The notes under the pieces are model-generated. The model was not told the DNA's origin. It saw only the letters and a list, made by a program, of their open reading frames with translations, and made no database searches. A stretch of DNA of 64,000 nucleotides, taken from Agrostemma githago (taxonomy: Eukaryota; Streptophyta; Magnoliopsida; Caryophyllales; Caryophyllaceae). Within the stretch, counting starts at the first letter, position 1; every line of letters starts with the position of its first letter. The stretch covers positions 45,854,683 to 45,918,682 of the forward strand of contig OY288250.1 in NCBI GenBank assembly GCA_958450325.1. The letters run 5' to 3'. Shown one piece after another: positions 1 to 11,758 of this stretch. The position numbers and the translations under genes were made by a program.

Positions 1-2275
1 TATAATCAGTTGCACCCAAAAGAAAACAAATACCGCTTCCCTCAAACAAGCGGTGAAAGAAGCACCGGTTTAGGACTCGAGGCAAGTGACAACGTTCCCA
101 AGCTAATCTTACAAATCGAGATGAACTAAACCGTAATAGTATGACGATAAAGCAATAAAAACGTTGGTAACTTACCTAGGTCCTCCTAACTCTCTAAGAA
201 CGTACTACGGGACGATCGGCGGGATGAAAAAAGGATGAACCACGGTGTTAGTCGACACTGTAGGTAAGTGAGACCCCGCCCCCTTTAGCGATGAGCCAAG
301 AGGGTCGTCCCATGTTCTAAACCGCCCAACTAGTCCAAGTAAAAAGGTGGATATTATTGCAAAATTAGGGAAGACCGACCATTACCGCTATCATCCTTCC
401 TAGGGACTCGGTCCTTTGGTAGGCTCTTCACGGTAATAGTCGGTAAAAGGCTTATTTTTGAGATGTGAGGATTCTTTTTGTGAGAAGGTTTTCTTTTGGC
501 ATTTTTCTTTCTTTTGCATTTTTTTGATTTGTTTTGCTATGCCATTTCTTTTTCTTCTTTTCTATTTTATTTTTGGCTTTTTGTGCCTTTTCTTTTTCTT
601 CAATCTTCTCTTTCTTTCATTTTCTTTCTTTTTTCTTTTCATTGCCCTTTTGGCCTGATTTGAGTTGTAGGCATTTCTTTTTGCAACAAGAAAGAGAGAT
701 TTCAACAAATTGTAATTTTATTGTGTGGATATGTGTAGGAGGTAGGGTAATGGGTATGTTGGGACGACGTCTTCCCTTCATACTCACAAAAAGAGGAGAA
801 CTTGGACTAGTTAAACAATCCCAAACACGGTCACCTAAGGGACGGGACTCGGCGACCAAGGTCTTTTCACACCGTGGGTGGTCATAATGGTCAAAATGCA
901 AATCCCATAGTAAATCCCTAGTAAGCTAGGTGGACTCAAGGTAAAGGACCAACGAAATCATTGATTTAGGGTCATTCTACTAGACTAAAGTCCAAGACTC
1001 GATTCATACTACTAGAAAGGGAAAGTAAACGCTTGCACACTAGCCTCTAAACCGGGTTTTCGAAAACCTTTTTTACACACTAGACACAACTACACACACA
1101 AAACAAAGACTCGACAAAACAAAAGAAAAATATACAAAAGCCCACAAAACAAGACAAAATAAAACAAACACATAAAGAGAACAAACACCACCCCGAACTT
1201 CCAAACAAGTCACCAAATCAACCACAAACTCTACAAAGCTCCACCCGAGCACACCTCATCACAAATCTCCTCCAAACATTACAAGAGATAAAGAGGAGGA
1301 AGGGATTAAAGGGCATTACCGGATGTCTTGAAAGCTTTCCAAAGCTAACGGTAATTAGGCAACCTATAAGGAAAAAGGGAGGCAAACACACGCACAACAA
1401 AAAAAAATACGACACAACGACACAAAAGGAAAAGACAGAAAAGAAAATCTTTTTGATTTTTGTGAAAATTTTTCAAATTTTTAGGGATTTTAAAAAATTT
1501 TCGAAGAAACTACGAAAATAAAACTAACTATACTAGAATAATGCTCCCCCACACTTAAACCGAGCAATGTCCTCATGCTCGATCGTAGTGTGTGGAGACA
1601 CTAAAGAAAAGAAAAGAAACTACAAAAATAAAGCTAAAAATCAAAAATAAAGTGGAGAAAAGGGTAGAACGTGTCCGGCCGGGGTGTAGTCAAGTCACCA
1701 TGGGCCGAGACAAGAAAAGATATGGATGGGGGAAGAAAAAAAAAGAAGGAAATAAAAGGAAATGGGAGGGGAGGACTAGGTGTAATAAAGTCACCTAGCC
1801 CGGATTCCGCCTAAATCCGACTAAATCCCGAAAAGTGAAAAATAAAGTGAAAAGACTTGCAAATTTGGATTTTGAAATGACTCTCGATGTAGTCATGTCA
1901 TCGAGAGTCGGGAGCAATAACTACCAAGGCCTCGAGGGCCACCATGACACAAAAGTGTATAAGGGGAAGGGGACAAACAAAGGGAGACAAGCGATAAAAG
2001 ACGGAAAAGAAAGGATAGTTGCCGTACCCATCGGTTAACAACTCACTTGCTCCATCGTCTCATAGTTCAATATCGGCACAAGGCTAGTCTTCGTCATCGC
2101 TAATCCTCTTCAATCTTGATAAGCCCGCATGGTTGAAGTATTAAGCTTGCATTGGTAGAAGAAAGCGGGATTTGATGGGAAGCTCGGTATGTAGTGAAGA
2201 TAAGATGAGGTGAGGATGTGTATATTAAGTGTAGGGTCATGTAATATGTGCAAGGATAGGTAGGGAGGTTGGGAG
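1..2275 (-). other. Non-coding 3' internal region of element D
   Basis: No credible gene. The region holds a T-rich tract (about 470-655), A-rich tracts around 1080-1170, and a polypurine-type block whose plus-strand form is ctcccccacacttaaa at about 1544-1559. The same block occurs in B (near 16080) and C (near 18212), so it is a family feature. Short open frames here are low-complexity translations. Confidence 0.7.
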
Positions 2276-2279
2276 GGGG

Positions 2280-2526
2280 TATAAAGTGGTAGGGTGGGCT
2301 CACATGACGAAGAAGAGTCCAAAAAAGGAGCAGGGGTCATCCCGGTCGGGATGGATGGTCCCGGTCGGGATGACACACCCGTCCCGGTCGGGATGACACA
2401 CCCGTCCCGGTCGGGATGGCTCCACAGAAAGCTCCAATTTTTGCACCCTTATCCCGATCGGGATGGCTCCTTCCCGGTCGGGATGGCACATCCTTCCCGA
2501 TCGGGAAGCCTCCTTCTCGGCCGGGA
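2280..2526 (-). promoter_or_regulatory. Internal palindrome array with TATA-like box (element D)
   Basis: Eight copies of a TCCCGNNCGGGA-type palindrome have centres at 2345.5, 2364.5, 2387.5, 2410.5, 2457.5, 2477.5, 2500.5 and 2520.5. The spacings are 19, 23, 23, 47, 20, 23 and 20 bp. On the minus strand a TATA-like TTTATACC lies at 2280-2285, 63 bp from the last palindrome. The same layout is seen in B, C and the LTRs of B, C and E. That it is a promoter is inference. Confidence 0.6.
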
Positions 2527-2921
2527 AGGGTCTTCATGACTCCCATGACCCCAAAAGCTTATCCAAAGCTACAAAAACCGATTCCCTAACTCAAAGTCCA
2601 AGCTCTATCTGCAACCATTCTCCTCGAGACTTCATCTTCACTTCACATCTAGCAAACAAGTTCAAATCATTCATCAAAATCCCTCCCTCACATCGCTCAT
2701 CAAAATACCAAAGTACAAGGATTTCACAAAAACTAACAATCCTACAAACCAAAATATCCAAACAAACATAAACACAAATACAAGCACAAAAGAAAAGGGA
2801 AAAGATATTTACACTAAGCTACTCTCACCAACTACACTTCCATAGCCATCAAGAGCTCGGAGGAGTAAGTCAAATGCCCTAGCAACATCTTCATTGACGC
2901 TCATGTGGCCTATCCTAGCCA

Positions 2922-4094
2922 TCAACAAGAGTTTCCAAGTCGGAGTTGAGAAGAATCATCTTCATTATGCTCGGGGTTCTTGTGATCTTCCGGGTCTTCG
3001 GAACCATGATAGCAACGACTCTTATGACCATCCGGTAGGTATAGTGGTCTAGAGTCATGCTCGGTGTTATGATGAGGGAGATCACACCCTAGGGGTGTTG
3101 CTTCTTCTAAGGGGTCGAGAGTAGGATTCTCTTCCACCGCCCGACAAGGATACTCTTCATCAACCGTCTCACAAGACAAGGGACTAGAAATCGAGTGCGA
3201 TAGAGGAGAAGAAGGCATCAAGTTTTCTTCATTGGAGGCAATTGGCTCCTCCAATTTCCCATTCAAGGCGAGTTCTAAGGCATCTACCTCTTTTTCCCAA
3301 ATATTACGTTCCTTTTCACTCGCCTTGCAAATTTGGTCTTGAGGGGTTATCTCTTCACTTGGCCTTGGATTGTCAAGATCCGGTTTATCACGAAGAAAAT
3401 CGAACAAATCCAATTTAATAGCCAATACATTGGCTACCCAAGAGTTACCTTGAGAATCATGTTCACACCCCTCCTCATTGTCGACCCTTGAAGCTTCAAC
3501 TTCCTCTGTTCTTCCCATATCTTCACCATCCAAGCAACACTCAACAATGATCTCTTGATTGACCCCCTCTTCTTCATTTGTAGCTTCACGATCGGGTTGA
3601 CTTTCTTGTGGAGACACCCGACCTTCATGCCCAAATGAACCTTCCTCAACAATTCGTGGAGCTCGAGTGGCCGACATCGTGATACGAGCCATGAGTGCAT
3701 TGATCCGAGCATCTTGCACCTCTATTTGGGCCTTGAGCTCCTCTTTGACCCCTTATATTTGAGTCATCATCACTTGTTGACTATTTTGCATTAAAATCAT
3801 CATCTCATGTTGACCCTTTTGCAATAGCCTTATCGCCTCTTGTTGACTCTTTTGCATTTGGACCAACAATTGACAAGTCTCAAAGTTGGGGATTTTTGGT
3901 TGTGGGTTATGTGAGGGTGTTTGGTAGTTGTTAGGATGTTGGAGTGATCCTTGACAACTTTCATGATAACCATATGGAGGGCGTTCGTAAGATTGTTGAT
4001 GAGGTTGATATGGTTGGTGAAATTTTGGGACTTGGTCATTTGCCCCATAGTTGCCCCGTGATGATTGATGGAAGCTAGGACGTGCCATTTCCAT
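2922..4094 (-). pseudogene. Gag-like ORF of element D, disrupted
   Basis: This is homologous to the intact ORFs at 13595-14842 (B) and 19447-20679 (C). From the N-terminus it has a His/Gln/Tyr/Pro-rich segment, a Gln/Met-rich probable coiled coil and an acidic Glu/Asp-rich region. Two lesions are visible: a TAA at about 3750 where B and C have CAA (Gln), and a frameshift near 2950 that replaces the conserved C-terminal end (the FDLLLRALDGYG block of B and C). No capsid or zinc-knuckle motif is apparent. The start used is the first ATG in frame, as in B. Calling it gag rests on its position after the primer site. Confidence 0.75.
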
Positions 4095-4279
4095 AACGTT
4101 GCTTTGATACCTAGGATGAACTAGAAGCACTTGAGCAAACGTTAGTATCCTAGTGCTTTTGAGGCACTAGGAAGAGAGAATAGCACACAAGAAGTAAAAC
4201 GGAGATACACAAGGAGAGGAGAACACAAAGATCAAGAACAAAGTCCAAAACTAAGCAAACAAAAGTCTAAACTACGCCG

Positions 4280-4297
4280 TCCCCGGCAACGGCGCCA
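4280..4297 (-). other. Primer binding site, tRNA-Asp type (element D)
   Basis: The minus strand reads TGGCGCCGTTGCCGGGGA, complementary to the 3' end of plant tRNA-Asp including CCA. It lies three bases inside the LTR end at 4301. Athila elements are known to use this primer. Confidence 0.85.
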
Positions 4298-4300
4298 ATT

Positions 4301-4561
4301 TGATGGGCCGGATTTGTCGCGGATCCCGCCGTCAAATAATAACCAACTAACCTAACTAGGGTAGCTAGGGCAAGTCGGGTCGATCCACAGGGACGGAAAT
4401 GCGTTTAGACTAATGGGTGCTACGGTCTAGGACTAAGTTCGAGACAAGCTACTCTATGGGGAGGCTAAAGACTAGGCTAAGTCTAAAACACGGAAAAGGA
4501 AGACAAAACAAGTAACTAACGACTAAAGGAAACAAAGATAACAATAAAAATGAAAACTAGG
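4301..4561 (-). repeat. 5' LTR of element D, truncated
   Basis: The LTR end (CA on the minus strand) lies next to the primer site. The sequence follows the C LTR at 20886-21090 with small changes, then stops where a Tat LTR begins at 4562. The rest of this LTR does not resume after 38919. Confidence 0.85.
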
Positions 4562-4947
4562 TGTAGACACCCGCATTTTGACTGCCACGTGTCTATGGTA
4601 GTCTCCGAAAAACACCCGATGATGATCGGACGCAAACGTGACTTGGTATACTCGGACTTGGGCTCGGAATCAATAATATCCGACATGGACTTTTAGCGGA
4701 GTAAAAATCTCACAAAACAGACCTCAAATTCACGCCCGTGGGACGTTCCGAGCAAAACGAGACTAATTTGGGCCAAAACCGACACCAAAGATAAATCCCG
4801 TCTTTTAGCGACCGGGTCAAAACCCGGTCAAAGATGAAACCGTCTCACAAATCAGCCACATTCGTTCTCGAAAGCTGGCGCAAAAAATCAGAATTCAAAA
4901 AAATCAATCAAGGATAATCTTTCCTTATTTGTCTCGCCCAATTGATC

Positions 4948-5088
4948 CACTCGATCGAGTGGATTGACCCCACTCGGTCGAGTGGAGCGTCTTGAACCCG
5001 GTTTGACCCGTTTTCAAGGGCACTCGATCGAGTACACTAGGGCCACTCGATCGAGTGCCCCTATGTCGTGGGGTAACGCCTATAAATA
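4948..5088 (+). promoter_or_regulatory. LTR promoter: CACTCGATCGAGTG palindrome array plus TATA box
   Basis: Four palindromes with CGATCG or CGGTCG cores are centred at 4954.5, 4977.5, 5027.5 and 5050.5 (spacings 23, 50, 23; pair-to-pair exactly 73). TATAAATA at 5081-5088 is centred 34 bp after the last palindrome. The 3' LTR repeats this at about 36072-36180 with TATA at 36206-36213; its first palindrome has lost one core base. The TATA position inside the LTR supports a U3 promoter. Confidence 0.7.
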
Positions 5089-5984
5089 CCCCACGACTCC
5101 CTCTCATTTGAGAAGGCTTTTCCTAAGGCATTTTACCTACATTTCAACCCTAATTCATCTACATCCTCCATACTACGTCCCCAGCAATACTACACCAAAA
5201 ATCGAGCCTTCGTCCCTCGAAAAACTGACGTAACACACACACACACACACCATAACTCGCGTACATCCTCGATACTCCGGCGTCCCGTCGCTATTTACGA
5301 GTCCATTTTCGAGGCCTATACCTAGCATGTATGTTGAGGGTGTCCTAAACCCCATCTTGATCTCTAATATCTTGTCTCATCTCTATTTACTTTGTCATAT
5401 TTTGTATTGTAATCATAATTGTAGTAGTAACACTAACACTAACACTAACGTTATTATACTTTTTGCATTTTCATTTTTGTATCATCTTTTATTACTAATA
5501 TCGTCATCATACCGCGTATATATATTAATATCAAATCTCGGTTTTAAATCCGTTTGACTATGATGTTTGCCTAAAGTCCGTCTAATCCCTTTACGAGCAA
5601 CGACGGAGGTGGAGCCCTTTCGAGGAGCCCCGCCCAAACGTACTCAAGGGCGTGACGCGATCGCAATCGATCATAGTTGAACGTATTCAATCCCATTTCT
5701 ATAATTAGTGCGGAACCCATTGACACGAAAACCGACATCACGTAATCCGAAAGGGTTAGTTCCGATGTCGTGACGTAGAGGGATGCATTTCGTCATTAAT
5801 TCAAATTTTCTAATCTAACGAAAATGTTTTCATAAAAACTCCGATAACGGTATTATAATCGTTCATACACGATTGTAGTACCGGAGGCCAAGTTAAATAC
5901 GAATCGTGCGATATTCGTGTTTGGTTTGGCCGACCATCGATTTTAAGTCATAAAACAAAACGAGTTATCACTCGTACAGGGTCT

Positions 5985-6092
5985 ACTCGACCGAGTACAT
6001 ATGCTACTCGATCGAGTAGTACCCAAAAAAATGGGCAGTAGCTACGTCTAAGGACGCACTCGACCGAGTCAGGTCACGACTCGGTCGAGTGG
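5985..6092 (+). promoter_or_regulatory. Second palindrome array in the Tat LTR
   Basis: CGACCG, CGATCG, CGACCG and CGGTCG cores are centred at 5990.5, 6011.5, 6063.5 and 6084.5 (spacings 21, 52, 21; pair-to-pair again 73). The spacer carries aaaaatgggcagtagct, which recurs between palindromes in the intron of the antisense gene (33853-34037). It lies downstream of the presumed transcription start. Function unknown. Confidence 0.55.
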
Positions 6093-7098
6093 GTCCCGTA
6101 ACCCATAAAACCGAGGGCTTTGACACACACTTCAAGCCCCGTCCTTTTTACGGCTTTAAGCCATCACGTGTAAAGACTATCACGTGATCTTCCTATTTTC
6201 AAAACCACACATACCACGACGCGTAGAACGACTTTGACCGATCTTCTTCGAAGTGATTAGTCGGGATAAGACTACGGGACGCGGGATCGGGCTAGCAATA
6301 CGCCACAATCCCACGTTTCCGTCCTCCGTTTAATATACAACATAATGTGTATTTAATCGGGGTTAGTCCATCTACATATTTTCGCGGTCTAGTTTACATA
6401 CGGGTCCGTTTCTATCATTTTATTACATTTTATTATTTCGTTTATTATTTTTACGTATCGTTGTATTGTGAATTCCGGGTTGTATTTCCGCCCGTGTAAC
6501 TTGTACGTTATTTATTTCCTTTCGAGCTTTATTTATTTACTTGCTTAACGTTTTATAAATGAACCTCGCATGCTAAATCACTTTGACGTGAATCAAGATG
6601 CATTAAATGACGTAGTTAATAACTCACATGCTTAGCCCGAAAACGCTGTTTGCATATCATTTAATTATTTTACTAGCGCGCATACACGAACACGAACGAT
6701 GTCTTAGTAGAGGCCGCCATGTGCGGGCGGGGTTGGGTGTCCTTAATGGGCTTCCCAACACGTACCCTCACCCCTTACTCAGAACCTTTGGTTTCCGGAT
6801 GTCCGAAACCCTTGGCGCACGAGAGTCATTTTATATACGAAAGCCGGTGTAAACGATATCGATATAACAATGCAAAGGGACGAGCCCCATAAACTCTGAA
6901 ATCGAAGTGGGCTTACTTTGTGTATAGCCCATGACGACATAGAGTGGGCTCGAATGGTTCCGAATAACCACAAAATTCGGTGGCGACTCCATTTTGACTT
7001 AAATTTCGAACCCGAGAACAATCTTACCACGAGATTCATTCGCCTACCCAAACCCGCGCGTGGCCGCGTCGGGGTGGACCTACGTCATGTCCACAATT

Positions 7099-7116
7099 TG
7101 GCGACTCCGCTGGGGA
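7099..7116 (+). other. Primer binding site of Tat element A
   Basis: TGGCGACTCCGCTGGGGA lies three bases after the LTR end. From memory this is the primer site type described for Tat/Ogre elements and attributed to tRNA-Arg. The match to Tat-type sites is clear; the tRNA identity I cannot verify. Confidence 0.8.
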
Positions 7117-7462
7117 TACCTGATGTACCACATGTAATCGGGGTTCCTAGGGTGAGACTCGAAGAGAAATCGTTCGTAGATTAGTGTGCGCGCATTAGTT
7201 TAATGATTCATGCATAACCCAAATTTGTCCGGGCCGGTTACTTGTGACCGACGTCCCATTATACCACGGTGCATTCCTACATGGGTGCGCTAAAGACATC
7301 GATGGTGGAACTCGTCTGGGTTTTGCGGCATGTCCTAAGACCAACTCGCTCGGCTTAGGGAGTCCGTCCTAAACACGAGAAAGCCATCTTTGTTGGTATA
7401 GACCCTATTTTGACCGACCGAGACTTAGCGTAATGCATACATAAGCGTCGTTATAATGCTTG
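7117..7462 (+). other. Leader of Tat element A, left part
   Basis: Untranslated leader between the primer site and the CACTA insertion, with no credible ORF. The leader resumes at 25268 after the CACTA. Confidence 0.7.
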
Positions 7463-7800
7463 TACTACAAGAGTTTAAGTATTGGGCGACTGAACTTAAC
7501 TACCGTCATCTGTAGCTAAAAACAGACGCGCGACTGTTAACAGTCGCTAAGCGACCGTCGCTACAGTTAGTCGCATCTAGCGACTGATTTCAGTCGCTAA
7601 AAAAAGGCGCGACTGAATTCGGTCGCTAACTTAAGCGACTGAAATCAGTCGCTAGGTCGTCAATTTTAGCTACTGAAATCAGTAGCTAAATGTTCAATTT
7701 AGCGACTGATTTCAGTCGCTAAATGGTGTGACGTGGTAACATTTAGCTACTGAAATCAGTCGCTAAATTGAACATTTAGCTACTGATTTCAGTAGCTAAA
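7463..7800 (+). repeat. Left subterminal repeats of the CACTA
   Basis: Many copies of a palindromic unit such as agcgactgaaatcagtcgct, with agctactgatttcagtagct variants, in both orientations. Subterminal arrays are the usual transposase-binding region of CACTA elements. The right end carries gcgaccgaaatcggtcgc instead, so several units here look like C-to-T derivatives. Confidence 0.8.
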
Positions 7801-8063
7801 GTGCCTCAAATAGACCGGTTATAATTATTATTATTCTTGCCAAAATCTGCGCAAAAAAACAAACCAACAACCACAATACATCAACCAACAACCACAATAC
7901 ATCCCAAACATCATTCCAAAGGTTGTTCCAAACGTTACGCAAGCTTCACACTCCAAAATGGACGACCAAGTACGCAAACGTCGTGAATACACTAAATTAA
8001 AAAAGTTGTTACAAACTGTTTTTTTGAACAAGTATTCAGAAACTACAAATTGTTTTCAATTAC

Positions 8064-9644
8064 TCACCTAACAGGGAAACTAGCTGACGCACCACTACCA
8101 CCCCCATTGAAGGGGTCTCTAGGATCCCAGTGTCGGGGAATGGGGCCGGAGTTACAGTTCTGCTGGTGCATGCTCCTAAGGCGCTGTAACTCTTCCAGAA
8201 TTTGCAGGTTAACGGACTCCTGCATCTTCAGTCTCTCATCCTGCTCCTTCAGCTTCTCGGCCATAGCATCCCCTCGCGCCCTTTCCGCCTGCAGTTCGAA
8301 CCTCATCCCAGCCATTTCGGATGGCACACAGTCCGTCGAGGTCGAATGGGCCCCCCGAACATTGGGTGGTGTCCAGTTCAGGGAATGAGCGTTCCCCGTA
8401 CCGTACACCGCTCCCTTGCGGTATCCCTCCACGACTCTGAACCAAATCGTGCTCGGGTCCACACCTTCATTCTCGGGTGCTCTAGTGGCCTCCTTATACG
8501 ATCTCTGAAAGAAAATGAAGTCGTGATTAGGTGGGTTGTGTGAAGAAAAAAAAAGTAACGAAGTCTTATGTTTTAAACTTACCCAAATGTCCATATCCTT
8601 CTGCGTGGCGAATGTTCGACCTTCAGTATCGTCCCCCTTGCTCTTCGTGTCGAGAAATAGCTTCACCGGCGGAGGGAATTCTCCGGTTTTCTTCTTTACC
8701 TGTTGACAGTACACGTAGATTTCTCTTTTATATTTATAATGAAAACATTAAATAAGAATCCAAAATAAAAATCAAAGGTAAGGAAATACTAACATTCATG
8801 GCCCGCTGGTGCATCGATTGCGACCCACCGTAGTGGGTGCGCTCAGCAAAGCCCTCTTGGTCCCCTCCCCGCCTCTTGTTCTTTTTCGCCTGGACGGATC
8901 TTGCAAGGAACTTCGGGTCGGAGCGGGCTGCTCTGAACTGCTGGATGGCGTCACCTACAATTTATACACTTTGAGATCAATACGTGTTTTGAAGATATAT
9001 ACAACTTCCTATTCAAGTACTAACACTAATTGAGTAATCGAACCTCTAAGGTGTCTCTGTAACTTCTCGTCGCTTGCCATCTTATACATCATGTCTTTGT
9101 ATCTGGGCTTCGCGACATCCATGTACCGGTCTCTCACACACACCTCGAGACCCTCGTTGTAGAAGTGTTTAAACTGCAAGATCGTTTGTCGTCATTGTAC
9201 TAGTAATCTGTAAACAGTAACAGGTAATTAATAAAAATCAGAAAATGGTGTACCTTGAAGTTGGCAAACCACTTCTCTCGTTGCCACAGAGGCACCTTAG
9301 TCCAAGACGTGCAGTACGTAGTTAATTCCTTCAAGAAACTGTTTGTCACGCCTGTTACCACGTCACGAGTACTAAACCTACACCAAAGAGTGAAATAAGA
9401 TGATGTCTCACAAAAAAAAGAAAATATAACGTCTCACCATGTGGTCTCCGGGCTAATAATAAGGCGTCCGTCGTCTGTATACTGAAGCCCTTGATCCTGT
9501 TGTGGTTGTTCTGGTTGCTCTTCGTCGTTCTCCCCTTGGTTATCCTCCTCTCGCCAGTTCTCCACCTGGTCCTCCTGCTGCTGGGACCCCCTGTTCGTGT
9601 TGCTGCTCCCACTACCGTAACGCAGTCTGCTGCCAACGTCATAT
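8064..9644 (-). CDS. CACTA tnpA-like protein (plant Ptta/En/Spm transposase family), six exons
   Basis: A spliced minus-strand gene model stays open across six exons: 9644-9438, 9377-9254, 9173-9044, 8954-8794, 8699-8583 and 8504-8064. Every internal junction has GT donor and AG acceptor and keeps the frame. The protein has a Gln/Glu-rich N-terminal part, a Trp-rich block (TKVPLWQREKWFANFK, about residues 90-105), a basic RSDPKFLARSVQAKKNK stretch, the conserved YGTGNAHS segment and a C-terminal coiled coil rich in Glu/Arg/Gln. This matches the Transposase_24 (PF03004) layout as I know it. The first exon begins at an acceptor without an in-frame ATG, so its start must lie in an upstream exon, possibly shared with the TNP2 transcript by alternative splicing as in En/Spm. 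It probably binds the subterminal repeats. It is unusually well preserved beside the broken TNP2 gene. Confidence 0.75.
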
Positions 9645-9764
9645 CTGCAAACATATAATTGTAGAAAGTTAGAAATTCACATCATAATATTGAAATAATT
9701 TGCCCAAAATAAGTAACGTAAATTACTATGTACGAATAATATAACTTACTAAAACTATACCCTA

Positions 9765-11758
9765 CTAAAAATCATCGTCACTGTCGTTGTCATCTTCCAC
9801 TTGCCTACTCGAACCAACGACATCCTCTTCCTCGTAGTCATCTTCCTCCTCCTCGTCGTCATTGAACTCTAACTCATTGGCGTCGTCCTCCTCCTCAACC
9901 ATATCACTAGAACCACCTTCCTCTTCCTCACCACCTTCATCGTCTTCAAAATCTTCCCCCACATCCACCTCATTATTGTCGTCATCATCATTTGCAAAAA
10001 GATTCTCATCAACTGGAGACAATGTTGTACCACTATAAATGACATCCTCATGGAAGAGGTCAGAGTCATAGTGCCCTCGTGGCTTAGTTTTGTCGTTCTT
10101 TGCGGTTGGGTAAGGCGCAAAGTACACTTGGTGTGCTTGATGTGCAAGTATAAACGGATCGTACTTGGAGTATTTTTTGGTATGATTAACTTCAACTAGT
10201 TTGTACCTTTCATGTACTCTAGTACCTAGCACAGAGTTGTCCTTCCATTCGCATTTAAATAGCACAGCTCTATACCACGACCATTTCCAACATAACATAG
10301 CTCTAAGATGTCCTCCACTAGACCGTAGTAATCCTCACCCTCAAGTGACGACACACTCACACCGAAATTACATCTACTCCTACTGCTACCATGGGCAAAT
10401 GTATGAAAATTGTAACCATTAACCGAATACCGGTTCCAAGTTCTAACATTCCACAAAGGACCTAATGCTAGACTCCTAACCAAATCATCCTGAATATTCT
10501 CTGAAATTACATGCTCCTTAAGCCATTTGGGAAACTGTTCCTCATGCTTATTCCAAACGTCATCAGCTTGTAAATGTGGATTAGCAGCCACAAATTCAGT
10601 TACAAATTTCTTCTCGTACGGCTCCAAAACTTTGCAGTTTGATAGCAAGTACAGGTGAGCACGATTGTACTCCTTCTCATCTAATGTCCTCCACCCGCCA
10701 GCTGATGACGATCCCTCACCTACCTTACTTTGAAAAAAGTCTGGTATGTTGGGGTCAATCGTCGTCTCGGGTGTTTCTAGGTTTAGATTTTTGGCTTTGG
10801 TGTTCACTTCTTTCTCGAAATACAGAGAACAGAAGTTTGCTATCTCCTCTGTTAAGTAAGCATTACATATGGAACCCTCAACCCTCGCCTTGTTACCAAT
10901 TTTTTTCTTCAAATGGTTGAGAAATCTATTACAATCATCAAGCAACTTTGTTATTATCAAATTATAGTGTCTAATGTTAGTTAGTGGGTAAAATAAGTAA
11001 GTAGTTGAAAGTTCTCACCTCTCAAACGGGTACAACCATCTGAACTTTACCGGTCATCCCACTTTAGCTTCGTAGGGCAAGTGGACCGGTAGATGCCCCA
11101 TCTGAGGAATTTGATCCTCCAAACGAGTCATGTAGTCATTTATAACTGTCGACGAACATAAATCTCGAAAAAACTGAGATATCTCAGTGATAGGATTCCA
11201 AACACTTTTCCGGTAGCAGGTGCTTCAACGCCACAGGTAGTAACCGCTCCATGAACACGTGGCAGTCGTGACTCTTCAAGCCTTGGAGCTTCAGGTTCTT
11301 AATGTCCACACATGCACCGTCTAAAATCGGATGCATACCCATCAGGGAACTTCAGCTTCCCTACCCACTCTAACACGGCCTTTCTCTGAGCCTTATCAAG
11401 GCTGAACAAGGCCCTAGGCTTGGACCCATCCCGCTTGATATGCATTTTCGGACGGTTACAAATTTTTTTCAAATATTTTCGGGATCCTACGGTGTCACAT
11501 GTCTTACCTTCTACATCCATGACGGTGTGAATTAGCTGCTCAATGAAATTCTTCTCAATATGCATCACGTCCAGATTATGTCAGAGTAATAAAGTACTCC
11601 AATATGGAAGGTCGAAGAAGATGCTTCTTTTAAACCAACCATTTTTTAATTTCTTAAGATCTTTGAACTCTTGATTGCTCCCGTCAACAGTAGATGGGAA
11701 CTCTGAAATCACCTCCGAAATCTCATCTCCTTGGAGACGAATCGGTGCCTCATCTAGC
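9765..11758 (-). pseudogene. TNP2-type CACTA transposase, C-terminal half
   Basis: This continues the gene broken at 22894; removing element B and one copy of ctagc restores the frame. It begins with the end of the TNP2 (Transposase_21) domain: KRSIFFDLPYW near 11620 and LDVMHIEKNF near 11560. DUF4218-type segments follow (FPDGYASDFRRC, LKSHDCHVFMERLLP, PVKFRWLYPFER), then an intron (11018-10926), then a DUF4216-type C-terminus with KYDPFILAHQAHQVYF and an acidic Glu/Asp tail ending at 9765. Lesions are a TGA at 11581-11583 where the family normally has Arg before HNLDVMH, several frameshifts between about 11310 and 11040, and one near 10265. In the intact family this protein catalyses cut-and-paste transposition in the nucleus. 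Confidence 0.85.
11754..11758 (+). other. Target-site duplication of element B, left copy (ctagc)
   Basis: ctagc here and at 22894-22898 flank element B exactly. They mark a single insertion into the transposase gene. Confidence 0.9.

Larger units (their letters stand above)
1..4561 (-). mobile_element. Athila-like LTR retrotransposon D (partial, minus strand)
   Basis: Read on the minus strand this is: truncated 5' LTR (4561-4301), primer binding site, decayed gag-like ORF, palindrome array with TATA, then a long non-coding 3' region running off the left edge. It is collinear with element C: base 1 here corresponds to about 16690 there. No reverse transcriptase or integrase is visible, so it appears non-autonomous. 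A Tat element (4562 on) interrupts its LTR. The family assignment rests on the tRNA-Asp-type primer site and on the relationship to E, which carries an Athila ORF-1 protein. Confidence 0.85.
4562..7095 (+). repeat. 5' LTR of Tat element A (2534 bp)
   Basis: It begins TGTAGACACC and ends TGTCCACA immediately before the primer site. It contains a palindrome array and TATA box (4948-5088), an ACAC microsatellite near 5233, and a second palindrome array (5985-6092). Bases 4562-6512 are nearly identical to 35677-37637 of the 3' LTR. Beyond that the LTRs are only moderately similar. Confidence 0.9.

Noticed and set aside
458..887. Hydrophobic Phe-rich ORFs that look like membrane proteins
   Set aside because: Translations of a T-rich tract in the non-coding region of D, with no counterpart as an ORF at the protein level beyond the tract itself (C has the same tract at about 17150-17310).
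2294..2546. Overlapping ORFs rich in PSRSGW, HPDRD and SRPGR repeats
   Set aside because: They are readings of the TCCCGNNCGGGA palindrome array in several frames; the same happens at 15116-15378, 18937-19189, 59068-59279 and 62456-62826.
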